From Bacteroidota bacterium (GTDB lineage Bacteria > Bacteroidota > Bacteroidia > Bacteroidales > UBA4417), in NCBI GenBank assembly GCA_020048595.1, contig JAIFMH010000223.1, positions 1 through 13,265 on the forward strand: a DNA stretch of 13,265 nucleotides, written 5' to 3'. The position numbers were made by a program, and so were the translations under genes. Of this stretch, positions 13,265 to 13,265 are shown one piece after another. The notes under the pieces are model-generated. The model searched no databases. It was not told the origin of the DNA and worked only from the letters and a program-made list of their open reading frames with translations. How positions within the stretch are numbered: the first letter of the stretch is position 1; every line of letters begins with the position of its first letter.

Positions 13265-13265
13265 T

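Overview
The window looks like chromosomal DNA of a member of the Bacteroidota, probably an anaerobic Bacteroidales-type lineage. The evidence is AT-rich intergenic DNA, several TAnnTTTG boxes (the Bacteroidota -7 promoter element) a short way before start codons, a secreted protein with a C-terminal type IX secretion (T9SS) sorting domain, and several proteins of Bacteroidota-typical form (long PurF paralog, pabB/pabC pair, two small conserved hypotheticals, a degenerate Rieske-like lipoprotein). I see no rRNA, tRNA, CRISPR array, insertion sequence, phage gene or defence system.

Layout. 1-163 (+): C-terminus of a dicarboxylate/amino acid:cation symporter. 444-1484 (+): a 6-phosphofructokinase of the mixed-substrate group. 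1485-1660: an intergenic island of two degenerate 37-nt repeats and a 15-nt tandem repeat. 1661-3442 (+): secreted M14 zinc carboxypeptidase. 3520-5207 (-): a membrane-anchored metallophosphoesterase followed 47 nt later by an O6-alkylguanine-DNA methyltransferase. 5435-6616 (+): a T9SS cargo protein behind an apparently structured leader. 6756-8657 (+): a long PurF-like amidophosphoribosyltransferase paralog. 8798-10293 (+): pabB and pabC, overlapping by 17 nt; pabB is broken. 10323-10352: bidirectional terminator. 10376-11267 (-): greA and a HIT-family gene, 7 nt apart, behind a leader that contains a terminator-like hairpin. 11522-12004 and 12209-12508 (-): two small conserved hypotheticals. 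12659-13072 (+): Rieske-like lipoprotein. 13193-13223: strong bidirectional terminator. The right edge may hold the last codons of a minus-strand gene.

The genes are mostly ordinary housekeeping and envelope functions in short transcription units, not one coordinated system. The real functional pairs are pabB-pabC (4-aminobenzoate for folate), greA-HIT, and perhaps the phosphoesterase with the DNA repair methyltransferase. The most notable observation is that pabB appears to have lost about 20 conserved codons, including the expected GAPK signature, together with a frame change at an A7 run. This is either a real pseudogene or an assembly deletion. Other points of interest are the greA leader hairpin, the repeats after pfkA, the structured leader before the T9SS gene, the PurF paralog lacking half of its iron-sulfur cysteines, and the Rieske-like lipoprotein without histidine ligands. 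I did not find a convincing undescribed multi-gene system here.
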